DNA from: Oscillibacter sp.
GTDB taxonomy: Bacteria; Bacillota; Clostridia; Oscillospirales; Oscillospiraceae
Length of the DNA stretch: 64,000 nucleotides
NCBI RefSeq assembly: GCF_028693505.1
Contig: NZ_JAQUVF010000014.1
Location: forward strand, 1 to 64,000
Direction: 5' to 3'
In this document: piece after piece, positions 49,289 to 59,503 of the stretch
Layout: every line of letters starts with the position of its first letter
Numbering within the stretch: position 1 is the first letter of the stretch
Notes under the pieces: model-generated
What the model was told of the DNA's origin: nothing
The model's input: the letters and a program-made list of their open reading frames with translations, nothing else
Database searches by the model: none
Translations under genes and position numbers: made by a program

Positions 49289-49981
49289 TTATTCCTGACG
49301 GGGGTCGATGTATTTGGCGGCATTTTCAAACTGGCCGTAGTGTCCCTTGGCCTTTTCCAGTGCCTCGCCTGCATCCACACCCTTTTTGATGCTGTCCATC
49401 ATCTTGCCCAGATTGATGAACTCATACCCGACGATCTCGTCGTCCTTGTTCAGCGCCACCCGGGTCACATAGCCCTCCGCCATCTCCAGATAGCGGGGTC
49501 CCTTGGCCTTGGTGGCAAACATGGTGCCCACCTGGCTTCGCAGGCCCTTGCCCAGATCCTCCAAGGAAGCGCCGACGGGCAATCCGCCCTCGGAAAAGGC
49601 CGTCTGGGTCCGCCCGTAAACGATCTGCAAAAACAGCTCCCGCATGGCGGTGTTGATGGCGTCGCACACCAAATCGGTGTTCAGCGCCTCCAGCAGCGTT
49701 TTGCCAATCAGGATTTCCGACGCCATGGCGGCGGAGTGGGTCATGCCGGAGCAGCCCAGCGTCTCCACCAGCGCCTCCTCAATGACGCCCTCCTTCACGT
49801 TCAGCGTCAGCTTGCAGGCGCCCTGCTGGGGCGCGCACCAGCCCACGCCGTGGGTCAGGCCCGAGATATCCTTGATCTCCTTGGCCTGCACCCATTTCCC
49901 CTCCTCAGGGATGGGGGCGGGGCCATGATACGCGCCCTTGGCAACGGGGCACATATTCTGTACTTCGGTAGAGTAGATCAT
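49289..49981 (-). CDS. NifU/IscU-like iron-sulfur cluster assembly scaffold-type protein
   Basis: MIYSTEVQNMCPVAKGAYHGPAPIP...EEALVETLGCSGMTHSAAMASEILIGKTLLEALNTDLVCDAINTAM. Confidence 0.75.
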   Translation of the reverse strand: MIYSTEVQNMCPVAKGAYHGPAPIPEEGKWVQAKEIKDISGLTHGVGWCAPQQGACKLTLNVKEGVIEEALVETLGCSGMTHSAAMASEILIGKTLLEALNTDLVCDAINTAMRELFLQIVYGRTQTAFSEGGLPVGASLEDLGKGLRSQVGTMFATKAKGPRYLEMAEGYVTRVALNKDDEIVGYEFINLGKMMDSIKKGVDAGEALEKAKGHYGQFENAAKYIDPRQE

Positions 49982-50208
49982 GTTCGCACAATCCTTTCTT
50001 CGTATGTATTTTCGGAATGCCGGAATTCTTCACGGCTTCCGCAGGTTTTCCTTGTTAATTATATCGGTAAACGATTACCTTGTCAAGCAACCCGGCACGC
50101 TTCCCAATATTATTTTCTTTTTCCGGGCACTGCCTGTTTTGCCTCAAACGGGAAACCGGAAGCGGCACGGCGCCCTCCGCAAAAGCGGAGGGCGCCGGAG
50201 GGGTGCTT

Positions 50209-52296
50209 TTACAGCAGATTCATCAGGTTGAAGGACAAAATCAATCCGGAGAACACGATGGAAACCGTGGAGCACAGCTTGATGAGGATATTCAGGGAGG
50301 GGCCGGAGGTATCCTTGAAGGGGTCGCCCACAGTGTCGCCCACCACAGCGGCCTTGTGCTGGGGAGAGCCCTTGCCGCCGTGATGTCCGCCCTCGATATA
50401 CTTTTTGGCGTTGTCCCATGCGCCGCCGGCGTTGGACATGAACACCGCCATGGCAAACCCGGTGACGGACACGCCGCCCAGCAGCCCCACCACGCCGATG
50501 GGACCGAGGACCAGTCCGGTGAGGATGGGCACGACGATGGCCAGCAGGGCGGGCGCCACCATCTCCCGCAGCGCGCCCTTGGTGCAAAGACCCACGCAGG
50601 AAGCGTAATCCGGGTCGGCCTTGTATTCCATGATGCCGGGAATCTCCCGGAACTGGCGGCGGACCTCCATCACGATGGACTGGGCCGCCTTTTGCACCGC
50701 GCTCATGGTGAAGGCGGAGAACACGAAGGTCAGCATGGCGCCCAGAAACAATCCCACCAGAATCAGCGGGTTGGTGAGGGAGAGGTCCAGCACCTCCTCC
50801 GTGCCGCTTTGCACAATGTTCACATAGGAAACCAGCAGCGCCAGCGCCGTCAGGGACGCAGAGCCGATGGCAAAGCCCTTGCCGGTGGCCGCGGTGGTGT
50901 TGCCCAGAGAATCCAGCGCGTCGGTGCGCTGACGGACCTCCTCCGGAAGCCCGCTCATCTCCGCGATGCCGCCGGCGTTGTCCGCCACGGGACCGTAAGC
51001 ATCGGTAGCCAGCGTGATGCCCAGCGTGGAGAGCATGCCCACGGCGGTGATGCCGATGCCGTACAGGCCCAGATTAAAGGAAGCCCTGCCGCCGGCTGCG
51101 AAGAAGCTGATAAGCGTCGCCGCCGCCACGATCAGGATGGATACCATGGTGGATTTGAGTCCCAGAGAAATTCCGCCAATGATGATGGTGGCGGAGCCGG
51201 TTTCGGAGGCCGCCGCCAGCTCCTGAGTGGGTTTATAGCTGTCGGAGGTGTAATATTCCGTAAAGTACCCAATGGCGCAGCCGCCCACAAGGCCGCAGAG
51301 GATCGCCACATAGACGCCCCAGTTGCCCACGGTAAAATACGTCAGGGGAGCCGCCGCCACAGCGGAGAGTGCGGCCGCCAGGTAGGTCCCGGTGCGCAAA
51401 GAGCGCAGCAGGGACATCTGATCCGCGTCCTCCTTGGTGCGGACAAAGAAGGAGCCGATGATGGAGCAGACAATGCCCACCGCGGCAAGCAGCAACGGCA
51501 GCAGCATACCGGAAAATCCGTACCCGCCCGCCGCGCCCAGCGCGAAAGTCGCCAGAATGGAGCCGACATAGGATTCGTACAGGTCCGCGCCCATACCGGC
51601 CACATCGCCCACGTTGTCGCCCACGTTGTCGGCAATGGTGGCGGGGTTCCGGGGGTCATCCTCCGGAATGCCTGCTTCCACCTTGCCCACGAGATCCGCG
51701 CCCACGTCGGCAGCCTTGGTGTAAATACCGCCGCCCACACGGGCAAACAGCGCCATAAAGGATGCACCCATGCCGTTCATGACCATAATGTTGCCCAGTT
51801 CCAGGGGGTCCGTGATGCCAAAGCCCATGTGCAGGATGAAAAACCACATGGTGACGTCCAGCATGCCAAGGCCCACCACGGTGAAGCCCATGACCGAGCC
51901 GGAAGAAAAGGCCACCCGCAGCCCGCGATTCAGGCTTTCCGAGGCCGCCTGCGCCGTCCGCGCGTTGGCGTTGGTTGCGATCTTCATGCCGATGAAACCG
52001 GCCAGCATAGAGTAGATTCCGCCGGTGACAAAGGCGAAGGGCGTAAACCGGGAGAGCATCTTTCCGCCGGTTGCAAAGGCGATGAGCAGCAGGATCACAA
52101 ATACCACGGCAAATACTTTGCACACCGTTGCGTATTGATGCTTGAGATACGCGTTGGCGCCCTCCCGGATATTGGCGGCAATTTTGCGCATCTTTTCGGT
52201 ACCCTCAGAATAGGCCATCACTTTTCTTGCCTGCGTCCAAGCAAAAATACCCGCGATCAACGCGCCGACAAATCCGATCCAGAACAGGTTTTCCAT
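50209..52296 (-). CDS. hppA: membrane-bound (ion-translocating) pyrophosphatase
   Basis: VGGGIYTKAADVGADLVGKVEAGIPEDDPRNPATIADNVGDNVGDVAGMGADLYESY; NAGGAWDNAKKYIEGG. Start at MENLFWIGF. Confidence 0.96.
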   Translation of the reverse strand: MENLFWIGFVGALIAGIFAWTQARKVMAYSEGTEKMRKIAANIREGANAYLKHQYATVCKVFAVVFVILLLIAFATGGKMLSRFTPFAFVTGGIYSMLAGFIGMKIATNANARTAQAASESLNRGLRVAFSSGSVMGFTVVGLGMLDVTMWFFILHMGFGITDPLELGNIMVMNGMGASFMALFARVGGGIYTKAADVGADLVGKVEAGIPEDDPRNPATIADNVGDNVGDVAGMGADLYESYVGSILATFALGAAGGYGFSGMLLPLLLAAVGIVCSIIGSFFVRTKEDADQMSLLRSLRTGTYLAAALSAVAAAPLTYFTVGNWGVYVAILCGLVGGCAIGYFTEYYTSDSYKPTQELAAASETGSATIIIGGISLGLKSTMVSILIVAAATLISFFAAGGRASFNLGLYGIGITAVGMLSTLGITLATDAYGPVADNAGGIAEMSGLPEEVRQRTDALDSLGNTTAATGKGFAIGSASLTALALLVSYVNIVQSGTEEVLDLSLTNPLILVGLFLGAMLTFVFSAFTMSAVQKAAQSIVMEVRRQFREIPGIMEYKADPDYASCVGLCTKGALREMVAPALLAIVVPILTGLVLGPIGVVGLLGGVSVTGFAMAVFMSNAGGAWDNAKKYIEGGHHGGKGSPQHKAAVVGDTVGDPFKDTSGPSLNILIKLCSTVSIVFSGLILSFNLMNLL

Positions 52297-52467
52297 GTTC
52301 GTTCCCCTCCAATATTGGTTTCGTACCATCAGTCTTACTTATTTTAGCACAGACTTATGGTTTTTCAAGCAACATTCCATCGTTAATTGCGCAATCGTAC
52401 GTACTTTTACGTTTTAGCTAAAAACACCGGTTGTTTTCTTGCATTATCCCCATTGCAGTCTCATTTT

Positions 52468-52503
52468 AAAAAGGCCGGGACATACGATGTCCCGGCCTTA
52501 CTC
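52468..52503. terminator. intrinsic terminator
   Basis: AAAAAGGCCGGGACAT-ACG-ATGTCCCGGCCTTA. Confidence 0.75.
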
Positions 52504-52508
52504 ATTTT

Positions 52509-53195
52509 TTAAAATATCAGGCGAAAATCCGTAAAGACCCATCGGTCGCCGGTAAATACGTAGGGAAAGGACCAGCACTCCAGGCCGGTAACCGTTTCCT
52601 GCGTGCTGTCAAGCACTTCCACCGTCACATTGACGGAATACTCTGTGCCGCTGAGCTGTTTCGTCTGGAGCCGGGTGGCGCCCTTGGCGCTATCCCGTCT
52701 GCGGCCCACACCGGTCACATACAGCGCTCCGTCGATATCCCGATAGGCCACGCCCTCGCCCTCTCCATCCAGCAAACGCTCGATAATTTCCGGCGAGAAC
52801 ACCCCGCCAAGATAGGTCCGCAGGTCGTCCAGCTCGGTCATTCCCCGGGTGTCTACCCGGCGATAGGCGGTATCGCCCTCCATCACCACCTGCCCCGTGT
52901 CCGGCAGCGGCGAGAGGACAAACCAGCCGTATGCCGTCACCGCCCGCTCATAGGCCCCGGCAATTTCATCCTCCGACAGCGGGCGCGGCTCGCTCTCCAC
53001 CAGCGCGGCGGATAAATTCCCTTCCGTCTGCGTCGGCGCAGGCGCGGCGGCAGTCTCCACGGCGGGGGCCGCTGTCGGCCCGGCAGCAGGAGCCGACCGG
53101 GGCTCCTCACTGACCTGCGGAGCCATCTGCGCCGTGTTTGCACAGCCTGAAAGAAGCAGCGCCGCCAGCAGCAGGGGGCATAAAATTCTTTTCAT
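52509..53195 (-). CDS. putative lipoprotein of unknown function
   Basis: MKRILCPLLLAALLLSGCANTAQ lipobox; RBS ggaggagag upstream. Confidence 0.75.
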   Translation of the reverse strand: MKRILCPLLLAALLLSGCANTAQMAPQVSEEPRSAPAAGPTAAPAVETAAAPAPTQTEGNLSAALVESEPRPLSEDEIAGAYERAVTAYGWFVLSPLPDTGQVVMEGDTAYRRVDTRGMTELDDLRTYLGGVFSPEIIERLLDGEGEGVAYRDIDGALYVTGVGRRRDSAKGATRLQTKQLSGTEYSVNVTVEVLDSTQETVTGLECWSFPYVFTGDRWVFTDFRLIF

Positions 53196-53344
53196 ACTCT
53201 CTCCTCCTTGAAGGGCCATCCCTTCCCGCTTCAGGAAGCCTCGCAAAAGGATGTTTCTTCCAAGAAGAGCGTATCATATCTCTTCACGAAATTCCACGGT
53301 CTTTTTTCTTTTTTTCGACTTTTCTTACTCTTTTTTTAAAGTTT

Positions 53345-53372
53345 ATTAAAAAAACCGCCCGTTTTTACGGGC
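53345..53372. terminator. intrinsic terminator-like stem
   Basis: AAAACCGCCCG-TTTTTA-CGGGCGG. Confidence 0.55.
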
Positions 53373-53491
53373 GGCGGCAATCTGCGCGGCAACCGCGGTG
53401 GCGGCTGCCGTTTATTTTTTTCGGTAGTTCCTCTCAGCGGCGAAAAAAGAAAAAACCCACGCCAACCGGGCGTGGTTTCCTTTTCTTTGCT

Positions 53492-53575
53492 TTACCGCTC
53501 GCTGTAAGACCAAACATCATCGTGAAAAATCAGATCATCTACATCTGCTGCGCGAAGCACAGTCCATTCTGTCAT
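53492..53575 (-). CDS. candidate 27-aa small protein
   Basis: MTEWTVLRAADVDDLIFHDDVWSYSER* preceded by a strong RBS (AAGGAGGAAACTAT-ATG) and followed by a stem-loop (CCACGCC-CGGTT-GGCGTGGGTTTTTTC on the minus strand). Confidence 0.5.
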   Translation of the reverse strand: MTEWTVLRAADVDDLIFHDDVWSYSER

Positions 53576-53947
53576 ATAGTTTCCTCCTTCTTTTGTAATT
53601 GAGTTGATTATAGCATGCCTTTTCAAAATACGCAAGAGGTCAATAGTCATATTTAATGAACTTTGTGTTAATTCTTTGTATAGTTTGCCGATTTTCTGTG
53701 ACTCGTGTGCAAAACGCCCGGAACCCTCGGAATTTCCCCCAAAAGTTAAGCGTTCTTTGTATATTTTTTCTCTCGCTATGCAAATACTTCCTATGATATA
53801 ATCAATTGATTCTATGAATGCAATCGAATTTCCGCGCCGCGCAGGAGGCGTTCTTTGTGTCAATGCACCGTTTGAAAGACTGCCTGCATTTGCTTTTTTC
53901 ACGCGCTTCGGCGCGTTTTATTTCGGCGGCAAAGGGGGCCGCCCTCT

Positions 53948-54814
53948 ATGCGAAAACACGCGAAAAGGCATCGCCCGGTCCGGGCGTTTCTGATTTTTCT
54001 GCTCTCTGTTATCCTTGTCGGGTGCTTTGTCCGCTGGGACAACACCGCCTTGCAGGTCACTTCCTTTGACCCCGTTTTTTCCCGTCTGCCCACTGGCTTT
54101 GACGGCTGCCGGATCGTCGTGCTGGCGGACCTGCACAGCACTTCCTTCGGGGAGGGGAACAAAGCTTTGTTTGAGACGGTCCGCGCCCAGTCCCCGGAAT
54201 ACATCTTTTTGCTGGGCGACCTGCTGGACCGCATGCGGGAGATTCCGCAGGGCTATGCCGCCGCCGTGGCGGACGGACTGAGCGCCATCGCCCCCACCTA
54301 CTACGTCACCGGCAACCACGAATGGGCCGTGGGCGACGTACCGGCTTTGAAGGAGACCCTGACGGCCCACGGCGTCACCGTGCTCTCCAACCGGTTTGAG
54401 GTGCTGGAGCGCGGCGGCGATTCCGTGATTCTATCCGGTATCGACGATCCCAACGGCTACGCCGATCAGAAAACGCCGGAGGAACTCTCTGCCGAGATCT
54501 ACGCGGAGTGCGGCGACCCCTTTTGGCTTTTGCTGGCCCACCGCAACGATCGGTTTGAAAAGCAATACAGTCTGCTGGGCGCCGATTTGGTGGTGTCCGG
54601 TCACGGGCACGGCGGCATCATCCGCCTGCCCTTTACCGACGGGCTGCTCTCCACGGACCGCACCCTGTTTCCCTCCTACACCGCCGGGCTGTATGAGGAA
54701 AACGGCTCCGCCCTGTTCGTCACCCGGGGGCTTGGCAATTCCGGCCCTTCGCTCCGGCTGTTCAACCGGCCGGAGGTGGCCGTTTTAACGCTGCACAGAG
54801 GTTTACCATCATGA
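53948..54814 (+). CDS. membrane-anchored metallophosphoesterase
   Basis: TM N-terminus; [45 protein letters not shown]. Confidence 0.9.
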   Translation: MRKHAKRHRPVRAFLIFLLSVILVGCFVRWDNTALQVTSFDPVFSRLPTGFDGCRIVVLADLHSTSFGEGNKALFETVRAQSPEYIFLLGDLLDRMREIPQGYAAAVADGLSAIAPTYYVTGNHEWAVGDVPALKETLTAHGVTVLSNRFEVLERGGDSVILSGIDDPNGYADQKTPEELSAEIYAECGDPFWLLLAHRNDRFEKQYSLLGADLVVSGHGHGGIIRLPFTDGLLSTDRTLFPSYTAGLYEENGSALFVTRGLGNSGPSLRLFNRPEVAVLTLHRGLPS

Positions 54815-56715
54815 TGGAATTTTATGCCGGACAATTTGATATTGCCGTCGTGGGCGCCGGACATGCCGGCATCGAGGCGGCGCTGGCTGCGGCCAGACTG
54901 GGACTGGAAACGGTGGTCTTTACCATCAATCTGGACGCCGTGGGCAACCTGCCCTGCAACCCCGCCATCGGCGGCACCGGCAAGGGCCATCTGGTCCGGG
55001 AGCTGGACGCGCTGGGCGGGGAGATGGCGAAAGCCGCCGACGAATGCTGCATTCAGTACCGCCTTTTGAACAAGGGCAAAGGCCCCGCGGTATGGAGTCT
55101 GCGGGCGCAGGCGGACCGACGCCGGTATCAGGAGCGGATGAAGCACACGCTGGAAAAGCAAGACCACCTCACCGTCCGTCAGGGCGAGGTGATCGCGGTG
55201 CGGGCGGAGGCGGGCGCTGTGCGTCAGGTGGTTTTGTCCACCGGCGCGGTGTTTGACGTCCGCGCGGTCATTCTCGCCACCGGCACCTATCTGAGCGGGC
55301 GCACCATCGTGGGCGAGTGCGTGGAGGAATCCGGCCCCGACGGGATGCACGCCGCCGTGCGCCTCACCGACTCCCTGCGTTCGCTGGGCCTTCCCCTGCG
55401 GCGCTTTAAAACCGGCACGCCGCCACGGGTCAACGCCCGCACGGTGGATTTTGACGAGATGGAGCTTCAGCAGGGGGACGAACAGCCCGAGCCATTCTCC
55501 TACGCCACCGTCACGCCGCCGGAAAACCGGGCGGTGTGCTATCTCACCTGGACCACGGAGGAAACGAAGCGCATCGTGCAGGAAAACCTATCCCGCGCGC
55601 CCATGTACTCCGGGCTGATTGAGGGCGTCGGCCCCCGGTACTGCCCCTCCTTTGAAACGAAAATCGTCCGCTTTCCGGACAAGCTCCGCCACCAGCTTTT
55701 TGTGGAGCCGATGGGGCTGCAAACCGAGGAGCTGTACATTCAGGGACTTTCCTCCTCCATGCCGGAGGAAATCCAGATGCAGATGCTGCACAGCGTGCCG
55801 GGCCTTTCCCGAGCGGTGATGACCCGCCCCGCCTACGCCATCGAATACGACTGCATCGACCCGCTGGCCCTGCGCGCCACGCTGGAGTGCAAGGCGGTGT
55901 CCGGTCTCTACGGCGCGGGGCAATTCAACGGCTCCTCCGGCTATGAGGAGGCCGCCGTGCAGGGGTTTGTGGCTGGCGTCAACGCCGCCCACAAGCTGCT
56001 GGGTAAGCCAAGCTTCATCCTCTCCCGCAGCGAAAGCTACATCGGCACCCTGATCGACGATCTGGTGACCAAGGGCACGGAGGAGCCTTACCGCATTATG
56101 ACTTCCCGCAGCGAATACCGATTGCTGCTGCGCCAGGACAACGCGGACCGGCGGCTGACTCGCCGGGGCTTCGAGCTTGGCCTTGTCTCCCCGGAGCGGC
56201 TGCGCGCCACGGAGGAAAAGTACGCCGCCGTGGAACGGGAGATCAAACGGCTCACCCACACGGGCGTGTGCCCCTCCCCCGCCCTCAGCGCCTTCCTGGC
56301 GGAAAAGGGCACCGCCGACGTTGCCGACGGCTGCCCCCTCATTGCGCTGGTGCGGCGTCCCCACGTACACTACGCGGAGCTGTCCCCCTTCGATCCCCAG
56401 CGGCCCGCACTGCGCGTGGACATTGCCCAGCAGGTGGAGATTTCCATTAAGTACGAGGGCTATATTCTTCGCCAGCAAAAGCAGGTGGCGGAGTTTCGCC
56501 GCATGGAATCCCATCGGCTGCCCCCCGATCTTGACTATCTTACCATGCAGGGTCTGCGTCTGGAGGCCCGGGAAAAGCTCACCGCCATCCGCCCGCTGGA
56601 TCTGGGACAGGCAGGTCGGATTTCCGGCGTCTCTCCGGCAGATATCGCCGCTTTGATGATTTATCTCGAAAACAAACCCGCTGGCCATTTCAGGCAGGAA
56701 GGAACGGAGCAATGA
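54811..56715 (+). CDS. mnmG: tRNA uridine-5-carboxymethylaminomethyl(34) synthesis enzyme MnmG
   Basis: [103 protein letters not shown]. Confidence 0.97.
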   Translation: MMEFYAGQFDIAVVGAGHAGIEAALAAARLGLETVVFTINLDAVGNLPCNPAIGGTGKGHLVRELDALGGEMAKAADECCIQYRLLNKGKGPAVWSLRAQADRRRYQERMKHTLEKQDHLTVRQGEVIAVRAEAGAVRQVVLSTGAVFDVRAVILATGTYLSGRTIVGECVEESGPDGMHAAVRLTDSLRSLGLPLRRFKTGTPPRVNARTVDFDEMELQQGDEQPEPFSYATVTPPENRAVCYLTWTTEETKRIVQENLSRAPMYSGLIEGVGPRYCPSFETKIVRFPDKLRHQLFVEPMGLQTEELYIQGLSSSMPEEIQMQMLHSVPGLSRAVMTRPAYAIEYDCIDPLALRATLECKAVSGLYGAGQFNGSSGYEEAAVQGFVAGVNAAHKLLGKPSFILSRSESYIGTLIDDLVTKGTEEPYRIMTSRSEYRLLLRQDNADRRLTRRGFELGLVSPERLRATEEKYAAVEREIKRLTHTGVCPSPALSAFLAEKGTADVADGCPLIALVRRPHVHYAELSPFDPQRPALRVDIAQQVEISIKYEGYILRQQKQVAEFRRMESHRLPPDLDYLTMQGLRLEAREKLTAIRPLDLGQAGRISGVSPADIAALMIYLENKPAGHFRQEGTEQ

Positions 56716-57383
56716 TCATTGATCTCACCCATACCATCACCCCCGACATTCCCGCGTATCCCGGTTCCGCCACCCCCACGCTGACCTCCACCGGCTCCCT
56801 GACCCGCACCGGGTACCGGGAGACGCGCCTGTCCCTGACCTCCCACACCGGCACCCACATGGACGCCCCCGCCCATCTGCTGCGGGACGGCGCGCCGCTG
56901 GAGGTGCTGCCGGTATCTCAGTTTTGCGGGCGCGCCGTGGTGCTGGACGTATCCTCCCTTGCTCCCAACAGCATCATCACAACGGACCTTCTGCGGGAGA
57001 AATGCGATCTGATCCGTTCGGCGGATTTCGTTTTGTTTTATACCGGCTGGGAAAAGCGCTGGGGCACGGACGCCTATTTTGCGGACGATTTCCCCGTCCC
57101 CGACGAGGCGGCGGCCAAGTATCTGGTCTCCTGCGGACTCAAGGGCGTGGGCACCGACGCGCTGAGCGTGGACACCCTGCGGGACCCCGCCTTTTTGGCC
57201 CACAAGGCGCTGCTGGGCGGCGGTCTGGTCATTCTGGAGAACCTATGCCTGAAAAAGGTGGTCTGCCGGAAGGAATTCATGCTCTTTGCTCTGCCACTGA
57301 AGTTTCAAAACGCGGACGGCGCGCCGGTGCGCGCTATTGCCGAGTTCCGGGAGTTTTCCGAAAAGGAGATGGAAACGCCGTGA
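56712..57383 (+). CDS. cyclase family protein (kynurenine formamidase-like)
   Basis: [47 protein letters not shown]. Confidence 0.85.
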   Translation: MIIDLTHTITPDIPAYPGSATPTLTSTGSLTRTGYRETRLSLTSHTGTHMDAPAHLLRDGAPLEVLPVSQFCGRAVVLDVSSLAPNSIITTDLLREKCDLIRSADFVLFYTGWEKRWGTDAYFADDFPVPDEAAAKYLVSCGLKGVGTDALSVDTLRDPAFLAHKALLGGGLVILENLCLKKVVCRKEFMLFALPLKFQNADGAPVRAIAEFREFSEKEMETP

Positions 57384-58708
57384 GAATGTTTCTGGCGATT
57401 CTGGTATGCAAGCTGGGCAGATTTGTGGGAAAGCTGGTGGGCAAGGGCAGCTCCATGCCCGGTAAATTTGCCCTGAAAATCTGCCCGGACATTCTGCGCC
57501 GGGTCCAGATGCCGCCCCACATCATCGCCGTCACCGGCTCCAACGGCAAGACCTCCACCGTGGAAATGATCGCGGCCATCCTCCGGGCGGACGGCCGGAA
57601 CGTGGTCTACAACGAAGAGGGCTCCAACCAGATTGAGGGCGTCACCACACTGGTCCTCACCCACGCAACGCTGGGCGGACGGGTGAAGGCGGACGTGCTG
57701 CTGATCGAGTCCGACGAGCGGTACGCTGCCCACAGCTTCCGTTTCTTCCATCCCACGCAGTTCGTGGTGACCAACCTCTACCGGGACCAGCTCACCCGCA
57801 ACGGTCACCCCGAGTGGGTCTATGATGCCATTTTGCCCGCCATCCATCCCGAGACAAAGCTCATCCTCAACGCCGACGATCCCCTCTCCAGCTGTTTTGG
57901 GGCGGGACACGAAGCGGTGAAGTGGTTTGGCCTAAGCCGCTGCTCCATCTCCTGCGACGCGCCCACCGGCGTGTACCACGACGGGGCCTACTGCCCGTTG
58001 TGCCACGCGCCTATGGAATACGATTACGTGCACTATAACCACATCGGGGCCTATCGCTGCACCGGCTGCGGACACTGCAAGCCCTCCACGGACTATACCG
58101 CCACCGCCGTGGACCTCACGCGCGGCCTTCTCACCATCGACGGCAGTCTCACCGTGCAGCTGGCCTTTTGCAGCATTTACAATGTCTACAACATTCTCGC
58201 CGCCTATGCCGCCTGCCGGGAATGCGGCGTGGCGGCGGAGATCGCCGCAGGCGTCATCGGCAACTATGTGCTCAAAAACGGGCGAATGCAAACCTTCACG
58301 CTGGGCGTGCACCACGGCACGCTGCTCACCAGCAAGCATGAAAACTCCATCGCTTACGACACCAATCTCCGCTACATCGCCTCCACGACCGCGCCCTGCA
58401 CGGTGATGGTGATGGTGGACGCTGTGAGCCGGAAGTATTTCACCAGCGAGACCAGCTGGCTGTGGGACATTGATTTTGACCTGCTTGACTGCCCGCACGT
58501 GGAAAAAATCGTGCTCTGCGGCCGCTACTGCAACGATCTTGCGGAGCGATTCTCCTTTACCGGCATTCCGGAGGAGCGCCTGACCGTGGGCGCGGATATT
58601 CCGGCGGAATGCGCACGGCTGAAGGCGCAGGGCGACGAGGCGCTGTACGTGGTGACCTGCTTCTCCGACCGGGACAAGCTGCTCTCCCAAGTGGAAAAGG
58701 AGGACTGA
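57380..58708 (+). CDS. murT: Mur ligase-family lipid II isoglutaminyl synthase subunit MurT
   Basis: ILVCKLGRFVGKLVGKGSSMPGKFALKICPDIL, AVTGSNGKTSTVEMIAAIL, C-x-C zinc-ribbon-like CPLCHAPMEYDYVHYNHIGAYRCTGCG. Followed by a GatD-type amidotransferase. Confidence 0.9.
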   Translation: MRMFLAILVCKLGRFVGKLVGKGSSMPGKFALKICPDILRRVQMPPHIIAVTGSNGKTSTVEMIAAILRADGRNVVYNEEGSNQIEGVTTLVLTHATLGGRVKADVLLIESDERYAAHSFRFFHPTQFVVTNLYRDQLTRNGHPEWVYDAILPAIHPETKLILNADDPLSSCFGAGHEAVKWFGLSRCSISCDAPTGVYHDGAYCPLCHAPMEYDYVHYNHIGAYRCTGCGHCKPSTDYTATAVDLTRGLLTIDGSLTVQLAFCSIYNVYNILAAYAACRECGVAAEIAAGVIGNYVLKNGRMQTFTLGVHHGTLLTSKHENSIAYDTNLRYIASTTAPCTVMVMVDAVSRKYFTSETSWLWDIDFDLLDCPHVEKIVLCGRYCNDLAERFSFTGIPEERLTVGADIPAECARLKAQGDEALYVVTCFSDRDKLLSQVEKED

Positions 58709-58711
58709 GCC

Positions 58712-59452
58712 ATGGAGTTGAAGATTTTTCATTTCTACCCGGACCTCATGAGTCTCTACGGAAGCTATGCCAATGTCTCCGTTCTGGCGCGCCGTTTGGA
58801 GGCGCTGGGCAACACCGTCACCGTGGAGCGCGTGGCCCCCGGTCAGGCGGCGGAACTCTCCGGCGCAGACTTTCTCTTCATGGGCGCCGGCACAGAGCGT
58901 GCCCAAAAGGCCGCTCTGGCGGATTTTGCCCGCTTTGGAGACGCGGTGAAGGACGCCGCGGCAGGCGGAACAGCCATGCTGTTCGCCGGGAACGCCATGG
59001 AGCTGCTGGGAAAAACCATCACCGCAGCAGACGGCACGGCGTACCCCGGCATCGCCCTGGCATCGTTCACCTCGTCGCAAGGCCCCCAGCGGTTTGCGGA
59101 GGACGTGCTGGGCGTCACAGACCTGTATCCGGAGCCGGTGGTGGGCTTTATCAATAAGTGCGCCACCATCGAGGGCGTGGAAACGCCCCTGCTCTTTGCG
59201 CTGTCCCTCGGCTTTGGAAACAGCGGAAAGCGCACCCCCGAGGGATTTCACCAGAACAACGTGTTCGCCTCACAGCTCACCGGCCCCCTGCTGGTGAAAA
59301 ACCCCCGGATGCTGGATGCGGTGGTCTCCGCCATCTACCGTCAGCGCGGCGAGACCCTTCCCCCCCAGCTGCCGTCGGACCGCTGGGCGGAGGATGGATA
59401 CGCCATCACCGCGGAGCAGCTGCGCTTGCGGTGCGAACACGCCGGTTCCTAA
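58712..59452 (+). CDS. gatD: lipid II isoglutaminyl synthase glutamine amidotransferase subunit GatD
   Basis: LKIFHFYPDLMSLYGSYANVSVLARRLEALG; GGTAMLFAGNAMELLG; adjacent to murT. Confidence 0.88.
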   Translation: MELKIFHFYPDLMSLYGSYANVSVLARRLEALGNTVTVERVAPGQAAELSGADFLFMGAGTERAQKAALADFARFGDAVKDAAAGGTAMLFAGNAMELLGKTITAADGTAYPGIALASFTSSQGPQRFAEDVLGVTDLYPEPVVGFINKCATIEGVETPLLFALSLGFGNSGKRTPEGFHQNNVFASQLTGPLLVKNPRMLDAVVSAIYRQRGETLPPQLPSDRWAEDGYAITAEQLRLRCEHAGS

Positions 59453-59466
59453 ATCCCGCTTCCTGA

Positions 59467-59503
59467 CAAAAGGACGCCGATGCACTGCATCGGCGTCCTT
59501 TCT
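59467..59503. terminator. bidirectional intrinsic terminator
   Basis: AAAAGGACGCCGATGC-ACT-GCATCGGCGTCCTTT. Confidence 0.75.

Noticed and set aside
50080-52347. 755-aa plus-strand ORF opposite hppA
   Set aside because: Antisense of the conserved membrane pyrophosphatase.
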